Origin: Balneolaceae bacterium
Lineage (GTDB): Bacteria > Bacteroidota > Rhodothermia > Balneolales > Balneolaceae
Length of the DNA: 64,000 bases
Direction of reading: 5' to 3'
Assembly: GCA_020832285.1 (NCBI GenBank)
Contig: JAFIFB010000091.1
Location: 1-64,000 of the forward strand
Positions 1-8,385 of the stretch are shown piece after piece. Positions within the stretch are counted from its first letter, which is position 1, and each line of letters opens with the position of its first letter. The notes beneath the pieces were generated by a model, which was given only the letters and a program-made list of their open reading frames with translations, was not told the origin of the DNA and made no database searches. The position numbers and the translations under genes are program-made.

Positions 1-104
1 AACCTTGGAAGTCGCCTGTAAAGCACCAGGGGGCAGGTTGGATAAATATACCCGTTTCGATTCAAACTTGCCCAAGGTCTAAAAACCTTGCCAACTATTT
101 CTAA

Positions 105-962
105 ATCCCTATTTTATCGTTTTCTTACAGACACTATGTAGACAAGATCCTCGATATTGCGTCAGAATATCCGAATGTTATGTTCAATATCTCAAATGAG
201 AGCCGGGCACACCTGGACTGGAGCCGGTACTGGGCGGCATATATCGGTGAGCGTCTGCAAGACGATATTTTAATCGGAGAAATGCCATCAACCAATCGTC
301 GTGACGGAGGAGGGGAGTGTGAACATGAATTTAGTCCGTTAACCCTTTCAACAGAACCTGGGTATTCATATGTGGATATAGCACAAGGTGTTTCGGGTCA
401 TGAGTTCGGCGCAGCCCGTGAACAGGCCATTGGCGGTGGGCAGCGCATGCAGGAGTATCGCCGTGCGATGAGTGATGCCGGAACCGAGCGTCCCCTGATT
501 GTCTCAAAAGATTATACCAGGGGGCCGGATGGCGGAGATATTGTTTTGTGGAGCCGGTTCATCGGTGGAGCGGCAGCTGCACGATTTCACCGGCTCGGGG
601 AGAATCATGGCCCGGAGATCAGCGATTTTCAGCACGATGCTGTAAGACGACTGGGGAAATTTATTGCCCGGGTTCCATTCTGGGAAATGCATCCTGCACC
701 GAATCTTTTGGTAGAGCTGTCCGAAGCGGCTGATGCAAATGTTCTGGCATCAGATAGTGGACATATTATAATTCAATTACTCGATGGATCCCGGGATGAG
801 AGCCTGTCGGTATATCTTGAACCCGGAAATTGGTCTGTAGAATGGATTGACCCATCGCGTGGAGATGTGATTGACGAATATGAAGTTACAGTAAATACCA
901 AGCCCTATAAGATTGAGATTCCCATAGAGATGGATCACCTGGTTATTAATATCAAGCCATAA
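105..962 (+). pseudogene. C-terminal remnant of a glycoside-hydrolase-like protein
   Basis: The open frame begins right after a stop codon at 102-104 and reads without interruption to 962. The first in-frame ATG at 180 falls inside what looks like the middle of a (beta/alpha)8-barrel: residues upstream of it (RHYVDKILDIASEYPNVMF) already read as protein. The remainder has barrel-like segments (FNISNES, a possible acid residue after a strand) and a C-terminal beta-rich stretch (VYLEPGNWSVEWIDPSRGDV) like the small C-terminal domain of collagen-binding or cellulase-like hydrolases. The N-terminal half and any signal peptide are missing, replaced by unrelated sequence holding a CAAGGT/ACCTTG hairpin at 73-90. 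I infer a truncated, probably dead, secreted hydrolase. The exact family is uncertain. Confidence 0.55.
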
Positions 963-1009
963 ACCTGCCTGTCGAGATTTATAAAAAAATACAAGTTTGG
1001 CATCGGACG

Positions 1010-1852
1010 CTATTTGAGAGAATATACTCTGAAGTTGCGATAATCACCCTGATAAAGATTGTTCTGTTGCCGGAACCCCATTTTCCCGCCCGTATCAATC
1101 ATTGGTCCGCCTACAGTGCCGTCATCAAAATATCTGAAAGATTCCTTTCCATTAAATAAAAGCCTGATTGCGCCCTGATTTTGCTCCAATCGAATAACAT
1201 TCCATTCTCCGGGTTGACTGACTGAAGAAAGGTCATGGCCCTCTGTCAGCAAATTCATGCCATAGTTTTTTCTAAGATTCGCTGTTTGCCGGCCCCGTGC
1301 TATATAAGATGTATGATAGCAATTGAGGGCGCCGGTTGTGAAATCAGTCATTATTTCGCCTTTTCTTTGAGGAAGGCTGGGGTCAAATATGTCTTCTCCA
1401 TTTCGACCTTTTGCAGCCCAAATAATGATAGCCAGTCCCAGTTCACCAGGTTCAGCGTAACGAAACTCCCACTCAAATGCCACATTTGCAGGAAAATCAC
1501 GATTTAGCCAGAAATTGAAATGTCCGTCACTATCTCGTGGAACAGTGAATATTTCAGAGCGAAGACTAAGGTATCCATTGCCACATTCTGCGATTCCTTT
1601 TCCTTCCATGACCCAGTCTTCAGACATTTCTACTTCCCATTCCTCCTGTTGTTGACAACTAAAAGAATTTTCATAAATCAGCGTTTCGATTGGCTTATTT
1701 GCGTCTTTCTCTGTTCCGTCAAACATTATTTGAAATTGGTCCGAGAGGTCCGACTTCTCATAGCCGGGGATATCGCTACTTAGTTGTTCATAGGTCCAAA
1801 ACATTGCACTCAGAATGGCAAAAAAAATGAATGTGGAAAAATACAATTTCAT
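1010..1852 (-). CDS. DUF1961 family secreted beta-sandwich protein
   Basis: The 280-residue product starts with a hydrophobic segment (LYFSTFIFFAILSAMFW) that is a signal peptide or membrane anchor, followed by an all-beta domain. The stretch YHTSYIARGR, then ANLRKNYGMNLLTEGHD and a closing FRVYSL strand, is the pattern I know from DUF1961 proteins, which have a concanavalin-like jelly-roll fold and occur in polysaccharide-degradation loci. No catalytic residues can be assigned. It is convergent with the truncated hydrolase gene, 47 bases away, so both may be leftovers of one carbohydrate locus. The family call rests on motif memory, without a search. Confidence 0.6.
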   Translation of the reverse strand: MKLYFSTFIFFAILSAMFWTYEQLSSDIPGYEKSDLSDQFQIMFDGTEKDANKPIETLIYENSFSCQQQEEWEVEMSEDWVMEGKGIAECGNGYLSLRSEIFTVPRDSDGHFNFWLNRDFPANVAFEWEFRYAEPGELGLAIIIWAAKGRNGEDIFDPSLPQRKGEIMTDFTTGALNCYHTSYIARGRQTANLRKNYGMNLLTEGHDLSSVSQPGEWNVIRLEQNQGAIRLLFNGKESFRYFDDGTVGGPMIDTGGKMGFRQQNNLYQGDYRNFRVYSLK

Positions 1853-2633
1853 TATCCAACCTCAGTCTGCTGTAAAATGGTTATCCATACAGGCAATGGC
1901 ATAATTTCAATTATTGATAGATACATAAAATCAGCATTAATCTGTAGTGTCTTTTTTTAGGTAAATAATTAGATAGCCCTTTAAAAAGGCAAAATAGCAA
2001 AAGGTATTAAAAACAGACTTAACCAGAAATGGTCTCGTGATTTCTCGGCTTGTTTTAATTTAGATTTATAATGAAGTAGTATTTTTAACACCTAAAAGTC
2101 CCAAGTAAGTACAGAGAAAAAAGAATAAGTTCACCCCAATTACTCCTGAATTTACCGATTCCTGTCTGACCAATTATACGGGACTGATCCCGTTGTTAGA
2201 TATTCTGTTGGATAAACTGGTCTTCGGGTGAACACTGGCGCAGCATCTGGGCCTGGACGGGCCAATTGATGAGAACACGCTGGCCTGCCGGCTTATAGAG
2301 GCGGGCTATAAACAGTCCGATCAACTCGGACGGGTGACCAGGCAGTTGGCCGGGCGGGTACACCCCAGCTTATGGCTACCTGGTTAAGGTCAAACTGAAG
2401 AGCTTAAATAAGCTGCGGGTTTTCTCCGGTAATGGTTTCATAATTTAGAACCTTGAACCTTTCGCTTCAAGGTGCTCCCAGGGTGCACTCGGTAAAGATC
2501 CTAACCTTCCCTCCTTCTCCTGGTCTGCGTGTAAAAAATACGTGCACACACTCATGACTTGCTCAAAATGTGCAGTTATACTGAAAATGAGGTGAATCAT
2601 CAGAAAGAAACTTCAACATAGATAAACAACACG
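1853..2633. other. Gene-free stretch with transposase debris
   Basis: No intact gene is visible. The first 250 bases are AT-rich and without clear structure. A broken transposase occupies about 2122-2447. A dyad ACCTTGA...TCAAGGT lies at about 2453-2476, echoing the ACCTTG/CAAGGT hairpin at the start of the window. The last 100 bases may hold the promoter of the acetyltransferase gene. Confidence 0.5.
2122..2447 (+). pseudogene. Degenerate transposase fragment, IS1380-like
   Basis: One frame reads NKFTPITPEFTDSCL..., then LTNYTGLIPLLDILLDKLVF, an in-frame TGA, then LAQHLGLDGPIDENTLAC and QLAGRVHPSLWLPG followed by TAA. Moving one base gives GYLVKVKLKSLNKLRVF, a lysine-rich strand typical of the C-terminal core of IS1380-type transposases. 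The piece is far shorter than the usual 400 or more residues, so large internal deletions plus a nonsense change and a frameshift must have occurred. No terminal inverted repeats were identified. The family assignment is tentative; that it is a dead transposase is more likely than not. Confidence 0.45.
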
Positions 2634-3245
2634 ATGAATAAGACCCAAATCAAACAACCAATAGTCAAAACCAATGTGCATCGGGCCGGGCCCGATGATG
2701 CCGGTGAAGCGATCGATACGATTGTGCTGGCGTTTTCTGTTGACCCACAGCTGAGATGGCTCTGGCCGGAAGCCGATGCATATCTTGCATACTCACCACA
2801 ATTTTTTGAAACGTTTGGCGGTAACGCATTTAAAAGCGACACGGCTTTTTATACACGGGATTTTTCAGGTGTAAGTCTTTGGCATCCACCGGGAGTCCAT
2901 CCCAATGAAGAGAGCCTTCTGTCACTTCTTGAAACTGCCGTTCCAACCTCCAAACTACCAATCGTATTGGAGGTACTTGAGCTGATGAACCACTATCAGC
3001 CGGATGAACCTCACTGGCACTTGCCACTTATCGGTGTTGATCCACCAAAGCAGGGATCCGGTTATGGTTCACAATTGCTGCAACATACATTGGAAAAGAT
3101 CGATCGCCTGGGAGAAACCGCCTATCTGGAGAATACAAATCCCGTCAATACACCACTCTACGAACGCTACGGTTTTGAGATGATTGGAATGATTCAAGTC
3201 GATGGGGCACCTCCTCTTTTCCCGATGATTAGATATTCAGACTAA
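2634..3245 (+). CDS. GNAT family N-acetyltransferase
   Basis: The 203-residue protein has the GNAT layout: an N-terminal strand-helix (VHRAGPDDAGEAIDTIVLAF), a central region, then the acetyl-CoA binding motif A with strand HWHLPLIGVDPPKQGSGYGS (residues about 127-146), where Q/R-x-x-G-x-G/A appears as KQGSGYGS, and the C-terminal motif B with YLENTNPVNTPLYERYGFEMIG, typical of the subgroup related to bacterial and fungal drug or amine acetyltransferases. It would transfer an acetyl group from acetyl-CoA to a small amine; the substrate cannot be read from sequence. It is cytoplasmic, with no signal peptide. It precedes two SnoaL-like genes on the same strand, 43 bases away, and may be cotranscribed with them. 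Confidence 0.85.
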   Translation: MNKTQIKQPIVKTNVHRAGPDDAGEAIDTIVLAFSVDPQLRWLWPEADAYLAYSPQFFETFGGNAFKSDTAFYTRDFSGVSLWHPPGVHPNEESLLSLLETAVPTSKLPIVLEVLELMNHYQPDEPHWHLPLIGVDPPKQGSGYGSQLLQHTLEKIDRLGETAYLENTNPVNTPLYERYGFEMIGMIQVDGAPPLFPMIRYSD

Positions 3246-3288
3246 AATTTCTAAATCGAACTCATTTTAAATCAATAAGGAGAAAACA

Positions 3289-3792
3289 ATGAACCAAGAA
3301 ATGAGCGAACAGATTGATAAAAAAAAGATTTCAACTGCGGATATACAAAAACTACTGGATAAAGTCGCCATCAAAGAGCTTTGGTACAACAATTGTTATC
3401 TCATAGACCAGGGTGAAGTGGATAGTGTCATGGAAACATTTACGGAGGATGCGGTGATGAACACCGGTGCTTTTGGTAATGCCGAAGGCCGTGATGCAAT
3501 CCGGGAGATGCTGGAGGAGTTACTTGCCGAAGAACTACACTTTACCAGGCATATGGTCCACATGCCTCTTATTGAAATTGATGGTGATAAAGCTATCGGC
3601 AAATGGTACCTGGATTGCCCGTCGATAGCCGGCAATGGTGAAGCGGTATGGACACAGGGAACGTATAAGCATACGTTTCGCCGGAAGAATGGAGAGTGGA
3701 AGATTGACAAATTTACGTTTGAAGCCAGCTACGTCACACCGTACGACAAGGGATGGGCAAAAGAAAGATTCATAGTCGAAAACAACGGATAA
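3289..3792 (+). CDS. SnoaL-like / NTF2-fold protein, copy 1
   Basis: A 167-residue protein with the alpha+beta cone fold of the NTF2/SnoaL superfamily: helix IQKLLDKVAIKELWYNNCYLID, acidic loop VDSVMETFTEDAVM, then strands ending in GTYKHTFRRKNGEWKIDKFTFE, where W-K-I-x-K is the usual last-strand signature. Members include polyketide cyclases, dehydratases and small-molecule isomerases, but many have no known activity. A good ribosome site (AAGGAG) precedes the ATG. The next gene is a paralogue, so this is a tandem duplication. Neighbouring methyltransferase and haloperoxidase-like genes suggest secondary metabolism or detoxification, which is an inference from context only. Confidence 0.8.
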   Translation: MNQEMSEQIDKKKISTADIQKLLDKVAIKELWYNNCYLIDQGEVDSVMETFTEDAVMNTGAFGNAEGRDAIREMLEELLAEELHFTRHMVHMPLIEIDGDKAIGKWYLDCPSIAGNGEAVWTQGTYKHTFRRKNGEWKIDKFTFEASYVTPYDKGWAKERFIVENNG

Positions 3793-3831
3793 ATCAAAAG
3801 ACAAAAACGATCTAAGATAAAGGAGAACATT

Positions 3832-4344
3832 ATGAGAAATATAAATCAAACAGACATACAAACGTTGTTGGACAAAAATGCAATTGAGGAGCTTGTGTAT
3901 CAATGGGATTATCTCACAGATGAACGGATCGGGTCGGATGAATTGATCGATTCCTTTTGCACCAATGATGTTATTTATGATGCCGGCCCCCTCGGCCGAA
4001 CTGAAGGTAAAGAAGCGTTTATAGAGGCCGCCCGGGAGATTTTCGACAAGGAGCTGCTCTTTACACGACACATGCGCCACAACCCGATTATTGATGTGGA
4101 TGGTGATGAGGCAACCGGAAAGTGGTATGCCGACATCCCTTCGATTACAGGTAATGGCAAAGCCGTCTGGATACAGGGCACCTACGAACTGGGGTTCCGG
4201 CGTGTAAATGGCAATTGGAAGATCTCGAAATACACCTTTGAGTTTTCCTACATGACCGACTTCGCCAAGGGATGGGTCAAGGAGCCTTTCATTGAAGGTG
4301 TGCCCGGTGAGCTTAACTGGCAGCCTGAAAGTATCGAACAGTGA
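3832..4344 (+). CDS. SnoaL-like / NTF2-fold protein, copy 2
   Basis: This 170-residue protein aligns with the preceding gene along its full length. Shared blocks include DIQ-LLDK-AI-EL, FTRHM-H-P-I--DGD-A-GKWY, PSI-GNG-AVW-QGTY and the C-terminal KGW-KE-FI; by eye roughly half of the residues match. The start is preceded by AAAGGAGAAC. The two copies differ mainly in the N-terminal acidic loop, which lines the cavity in this fold, so they may bind different ligands or form a heterodimer. It precedes a methyltransferase gene by 67 bases on the same strand. The biochemical function is unknown. Confidence 0.8.
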   Translation: MRNINQTDIQTLLDKNAIEELVYQWDYLTDERIGSDELIDSFCTNDVIYDAGPLGRTEGKEAFIEAAREIFDKELLFTRHMRHNPIIDVDGDEATGKWYADIPSITGNGKAVWIQGTYELGFRRVNGNWKISKYTFEFSYMTDFAKGWVKEPFIEGVPGELNWQPESIEQ

Positions 4345-4411
4345 GCATCTTGAAAATTTAGATTTGAAATAGTAAACAAGATTTAAAATCAAATAAGTCA
4401 GAGGTATAACC

Positions 4412-5215
4412 ATGTTAGAATTAAGTCTGGATGAATTGAAGAATACCGCAACCAATTATGAAAAACTGATGGTACCCGCACTATTTGTAAGCTGGGCAGA
4501 GCGCGTTCTGGATGAAGCCGGTGTAGAACCGGGAGACCGGATTCTGGATGTGGCATGCGGAACCGGAATTGTTGCCCGAATCGCAATAAAACGCACAGGA
4601 AGCAATGGCACGTCCGTGACGGGACTTGACCCCAATCCCGGAATGCTGGCAGTTGCTGAAAGTAAAATGTCTACAACCGAATGGAAGGAAGGAGTAGCCG
4701 AAGAGATCCCATTCGAAGATGAATCGTTCGATGTTGTAGTCAGTCAATTCGGACTTATGTTTTTCCAGGATAAGTCTGAAGCTCTTCGTGAAATGGTTCG
4801 TGTCTTGGCTCCCGGTGGTCGGCTTGTCGTGGCAGTATTTGATTCCCTTGACAACAACCCCGGATACCGAGCGATGACAGAGATCTTTGCACAAGTCGCC
4901 GGTGAAGAGGTGGCAGATGCCCTAAGGGGACCGTTTTCACTTGGGGATACCGAAAAGCTGAAAGAATTGTGCTCTAAAAGCGGATTATCATCGGCCAAAG
5001 TTACTACTCACAGCGGTAAAGCAAGCTTTCCCGATGTCCTCACGATGGTACTTGCCGATGTGAAGGGCTGGTTTCCCCTGGCTGGGATTCACCTTACGGA
5101 TGAACAGATAGAGGAGATTGTTCAACAGCTTGAATCGGACCTTCAAGAATATATTTCATCAGACGAACGACTGGAATTCCCGATGCCGGCTCATTTTATC
5201 AAAGCATCAAAATAA
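4412..5215 (+). CDS. Class I SAM-dependent methyltransferase (UbiE/Methyltransf_11 type)
   Basis: The 267-residue protein carries the Rossmann SAM-binding motif I RILDVACGTGIVARIA, the acidic post-I residue in VTGLDPNPGML (D binds the SAM ribose), motif II-like DESFDVVVSQFGLMFF and motif III VRVLAPGGRLVVAVF. The C-terminal 100 residues form a helical cap (LTMVLADVKGWFPLAG) seen in small-molecule methyltransferases of this group. It is cytoplasmic. A GAGG ribosome site stands 8 bases before ATG 4412 within AGAGGTATAACCATG, nearly the same leader as the lipoprotein gene at 6715. The substrate is unknown; the neighbouring SnoaL-like pair suggests action on a secondary metabolite. Confidence 0.85.
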   Translation: MLELSLDELKNTATNYEKLMVPALFVSWAERVLDEAGVEPGDRILDVACGTGIVARIAIKRTGSNGTSVTGLDPNPGMLAVAESKMSTTEWKEGVAEEIPFEDESFDVVVSQFGLMFFQDKSEALREMVRVLAPGGRLVVAVFDSLDNNPGYRAMTEIFAQVAGEEVADALRGPFSLGDTEKLKELCSKSGLSSAKVTTHSGKASFPDVLTMVLADVKGWFPLAGIHLTDEQIEEIVQQLESDLQEYISSDERLEFPMPAHFIKASK

Positions 5216-5291
5216 ACAGATTTGTTTCTGATCACTTGATAAACTTTTCAAGTTTTCATCAAAAAATTAATCCTAAATCAAAAAGAGAACA

Positions 5292-6539
5292 ATGAACATT
5301 CATCAAGAAAAATTTATCAGAAAAAAAACGAAATTATCATTAATGATTATGGCTGTTGTCTTAATCATGCTCGGGTCATTAGCCTTCAGTGAAGAACGAA
5401 ACCAAGACCCACCCGGGGTATCTGAATGGAATCTTATTGCCGATCAGATCGTAATTAAGGGTGGATATGGTCCTGCACCTGCATACTGGGCAATGGCCAT
5501 CGTTCAGACCTCGGTGTACGAGGCGGTCAATTCGATTTCAGGAAACGATTCTGAGCCGGATGCATCGGTCGAAGCGGCAATCGCGGCGGCTAATCATACT
5601 GCCCTCTCAGCACTTGTACCTGCAATGGAGGAGATGATTGAAAGTCTCTACCAGAAAGTATTGGCAAAGATCGGATCTGGCCCGGATAAGAATGCCGGTA
5701 TTAAAGCGGGGCAAAAAGCCGCGGAGGAGATTCTCGCTGAGAGAGCTGATTTGGGTGAAGCCGCTGAAGAGGCCTATCGACCATACACCTCTCCTGGAAA
5801 TTATGTTCCAACAACTATTCCGGCAGGCCCACAATGGTTCAAGCGTGATCTCTGGCTGATGGATGATCCAGACCAATTCAGGCCTGATGGACCGCCTGAA
5901 CTCTCCAGTGAAGAGTGGGCAAGTAATCTTAACGAAGTGAAAGCGTATGGCGGCAAGAATAGTGATCAGCGAAACTCAGAACAGACAGAGATTGCCCGCT
6001 TCTGGGAAAAAACTCACCCTTTCATCTATCACGGCCTGGTTCGTTCTTTTACCGGTCAGTCCGGACGTAATGTGTTGCAAGATGCCCGTCTCTTTGCGGC
6101 AGCAACACAGGCCATGGACGATGCGCTAACCGCCATCATGGATGCCAAGTATGAATATCATTTCTGGCGGCCTATAACGGCAATTCGCAATGCGGATCAA
6201 GATGGTAATGAAGCAACGGATCGCGATCCGGAATGGACTTCGTTGATTGAAGCACCGATGCACCCCGAATATCCTTGCGCACACTGTGTACTTGCAGGCG
6301 CTCTCGGGACGGTGCTCGAAGCGGAGATAGGAACCGATGATGTCACCCTTAAAACATCCAGTAAAACTGCCGATGGTGAAGATAGAAGTTATGAAACGGT
6401 TCAGGAGTTTATGGAGGAGGTTGAGCAAGCTCGTATTTATGGTGGCGTGCACTATCGCATCTCAAATGAAACCGGAACTGAAATGGGCATTGAGGTAGGA
6501 GAGCTGGCTGTATTGAAAATTCTAAAGGAATCAGAGTGA
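5292..6539 (+). CDS. Vanadium-dependent haloperoxidase-like protein (PAP2 superfamily)
   Basis: A 415-residue exported protein with an N-terminal signal segment (LSLMIMAVVLIMLGSLAFS). The C-terminal half has the three anion-binding motifs of the haloperoxidase/acid phosphatase fold: KYEYHFWRP (K-x6-R-P), HPEYPCAHC (in place of P-S-G-H) and ARIYGGVHYRIS (R-x5-H, with Ser where the Asp of R-x5-H-x3-D is expected). These residues bind vanadate or phosphate. The S-to-C and G-to-A changes in the second motif mark a divergent subgroup with unproven halide oxidation. It stands alone, 76 bases after the methyltransferase. A short piece of a second copy lies at 7887-7979. Confidence 0.82.
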   Translation: MNIHQEKFIRKKTKLSLMIMAVVLIMLGSLAFSEERNQDPPGVSEWNLIADQIVIKGGYGPAPAYWAMAIVQTSVYEAVNSISGNDSEPDASVEAAIAAANHTALSALVPAMEEMIESLYQKVLAKIGSGPDKNAGIKAGQKAAEEILAERADLGEAAEEAYRPYTSPGNYVPTTIPAGPQWFKRDLWLMDDPDQFRPDGPPELSSEEWASNLNEVKAYGGKNSDQRNSEQTEIARFWEKTHPFIYHGLVRSFTGQSGRNVLQDARLFAAATQAMDDALTAIMDAKYEYHFWRPITAIRNADQDGNEATDRDPEWTSLIEAPMHPEYPCAHCVLAGALGTVLEAEIGTDDVTLKTSSKTADGEDRSYETVQEFMEEVEQARIYGGVHYRISNETGTEMGIEVGELAVLKILKESE

Positions 6540-6714
6540 CATTCAGATCCCGGATAACGGACCAAAATTGATAGAAATCATTTATTTTTTTAGTTTTACG
6601 AAGTGGGTACATCCCCAAAAGATCTATTCACAATTGGACAGTAAACTGAATCTGTGAACACGAAAAACCAATCCGACAAACAGACATCAAACCAATTTAA
6701 AAGGAGGTATAACC

Positions 6715-7533
6715 ATGAGTAAAACAATCAAATTTCAAGAACGTTGGAAATCGGACTTTCCTGACGCCCGAATTGAAGAGTCGACACCTATACACAAGCC
6801 AGATAGGATTGTCAATCGAAGCAGCTGTAGGTTAAGACGAGGAGTTACCTGCCGCATTTCGCAGATTCTTGTTTTGATAATGGTAACTGTTCTGGTATCT
6901 GCGTGCAACGACGAGGGTATACTGGATCCAGTGAGCGAGGAGGTACAGGAAACTGATACACAAAGCATCACACCAACATTTATTCAGAATAATGCAGGCA
7001 GCTCAGCGCTTGCCGATGAACTGAATGATGTGCGCAAAGCGACACAAAAGTATAAGGACGTTACAAAAGCCCTTGACGACGGCTACGAACCGGTCAACTA
7101 CGTTCCAGGGATGGGCTTTCATTTTGTTAATCAAGCTTTGTTCGCAGAGGACCATGAAGCCGATCCTGTAGATGGAATTGAGAAGCCCCCCTTTCTCGTC
7201 TATTACACCACCGGAAACTTCAACCCGGGTGACGTTACAGATGAGGATGGCAATGTCACAGAAGAGTCTACTGATTGGCTCGAATACCTTCGTCTTGGGG
7301 CCGTCGAATATGCCCATGCAGGAGACGCGGGCGAACCTTTTCCTGCCGGTGCTAATCCCGCAAACTACTTTTCCGATGAAGAATCACCTCGTAACCTGAA
7401 AGTTACCGAAGAAGAGGGGTGGGACCCGATCCCCGATGCTGAAGGCAATATAGCTTTTACCGCTCTCCATGTCTGGGTGCACCGCGGCAATCCGAATGGT
7501 GTGTTCGCTCCATTTAACCCCACTATAGACTAA
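6715..7533 (+). CDS. Predicted lipoprotein of unknown function
   Basis: ATG 6715 has a near-perfect ribosome site (AAAGGAGG, 7 bases away), so the start is secure although it gives an unusually long 45-residue lead before the hydrophobic segment ILVLIMVTVLVSAC. Cys64 is the likely lipidated residue. The mature part has a helix (DVRKATQKYKDVTKALDDGY), the motif YVPGMGFHFVNQ and a C-terminal block ALHVWVHRGNPNGVFAPFNP. His and Trp in these blocks look conserved-type, possibly metal or ligand binding. I have seen similar blocks in uncharacterised secreted bacterial and haloarchaeal proteins but know no function. It may be outer-membrane or periplasmic. Confidence 0.7.
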   Translation: MSKTIKFQERWKSDFPDARIEESTPIHKPDRIVNRSSCRLRRGVTCRISQILVLIMVTVLVSACNDEGILDPVSEEVQETDTQSITPTFIQNNAGSSALADELNDVRKATQKYKDVTKALDDGYEPVNYVPGMGFHFVNQALFAEDHEADPVDGIEKPPFLVYYTTGNFNPGDVTDEDGNVTEESTDWLEYLRLGAVEYAHAGDAGEPFPAGANPANYFSDEESPRNLKVTEEEGWDPIPDAEGNIAFTALHVWVHRGNPNGVFAPFNPTID

Positions 7534-7766
7534 ATCCATCATTATTTAGCTGTAAGACATCGCTCGGCACACCATCGGGTGATGCTTTGCAGATGGTAAA
7601 AATCGTAATAAGAGTTGAACTCACTTGAATGCGGGAGGAGCATTCAGGTTTCGACGGCATTTAAAAAGCTGTTGGATCTGATCCCTGGTCACGTTTTTTT
7701 ATCCGATCAGCATGGATTGCAATTCAAGCTTTCTTTACCTGTAATTCTGAAACCAAAATAATTACG

Positions 7767-7847
7767 ATGAAATTACCACCCGGCCATGATGCCTGGGTTG
7801 AGGGCGATGAGCCTGTTCTCGCAATTGACATCCAGGTAAAAAGATGA
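7767..7847 (+). pseudogene. Cupin C-terminal remnant
   Basis: The 26-codon frame encodes LPPGHDAWVEGDEPVLAID after MK. This matches the end of a common cupin-domain protein in which P-G-H-D-A-W-V-x-G-D-E-P precedes the last beta strand. The frame extends upstream to about 7722 (AFFTCNSETKIIT) without a start codon, and nothing further upstream restores the rest of the ~130-residue cupin. I read it as debris of a deleted gene. Confidence 0.5.
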
Positions 7848-7886
7848 TGAACTAACCATGGTCTTTTTTTACGCTTAAGGAGGTTT

Positions 7887-7979
7887 ATGAATAGACACAC
7901 TTATGGAGTCGTTCATGATCGCACCTCTAAAGAATTGGGAAATAAAATCGGCATTGCGATGAGTGAGCTGGCTATATAA
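7887..7979 (+). pseudogene. Haloperoxidase C-terminal remnant
   Basis: This 30-codon frame (HTYGVVHDRTSKELGNKIG... then IAMSELAI) aligns with the last 30 residues of the haloperoxidase-like gene at 5292, which reads IYGGVHYRISNETGTEMG then IEVGELAV. It preserves the R/H-x5-H-x3-S/T pattern around the vanadate-proximal histidine. An AAGGAGG stretch precedes its ATG, which could be chance. It is either debris of a duplicated haloperoxidase or, less likely, a translated micro-peptide. Confidence 0.5.
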
Positions 7980-8385
7980 TAATATCTGAAATATTATGAT
8001 ATAAACTTCAGGGTTATTGCCGGTTCGTTATATGATAAAGAGATCCCATCTTTTCGGCTTATTATTATACAGAGAGCATGAAAAATTTTCAAGAGGTACA
8101 AATGACAGCTCGGTTCGGTTGTATATCTGCAGGTAATCAAACCATTTACTCTAAATATATTTATTACCGTTTTTGGATGAAGCAGCTGAAACAGATTAAT
8201 AAGATTTAGAAGGAATGAATTAGAATCACATTTTGAAAGCCTCTTGAAAGTAGAATACCTGCAGACCATTCTATACCTGAACAACGCTTGTCAAAATGAT
8301 AAAAGAAAACTGGAATTTCAGCTATTGTAAATAAACAGAGGTTTTCCTTTATCAGAACAATAACTTGTAAAAAGAGAAGAGAACT

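Larger units (their letters stand above)
7534..8385. other. 852-base gap with decayed gene pieces
   Basis: No intact gene is present. Two short frames with clear protein character are annotated separately (a cupin tail at 7767-7847 and a haloperoxidase tail at 7887-7979). The rest, especially 7990-8385, is AT-rich with no frame, repeat or terminator that I can support, apart from a purine-rich leader (AAAAAGAGAAGAGAAC) just before the hydrolase ATG at 8386. Confidence 0.5.

Noticed and set aside
3535-4455. 306-codon minus-strand frame across the SnoaL-like pair
   Set aside because: It is a shadow of two genes that show real domain motifs and ribosome sites on the plus strand.
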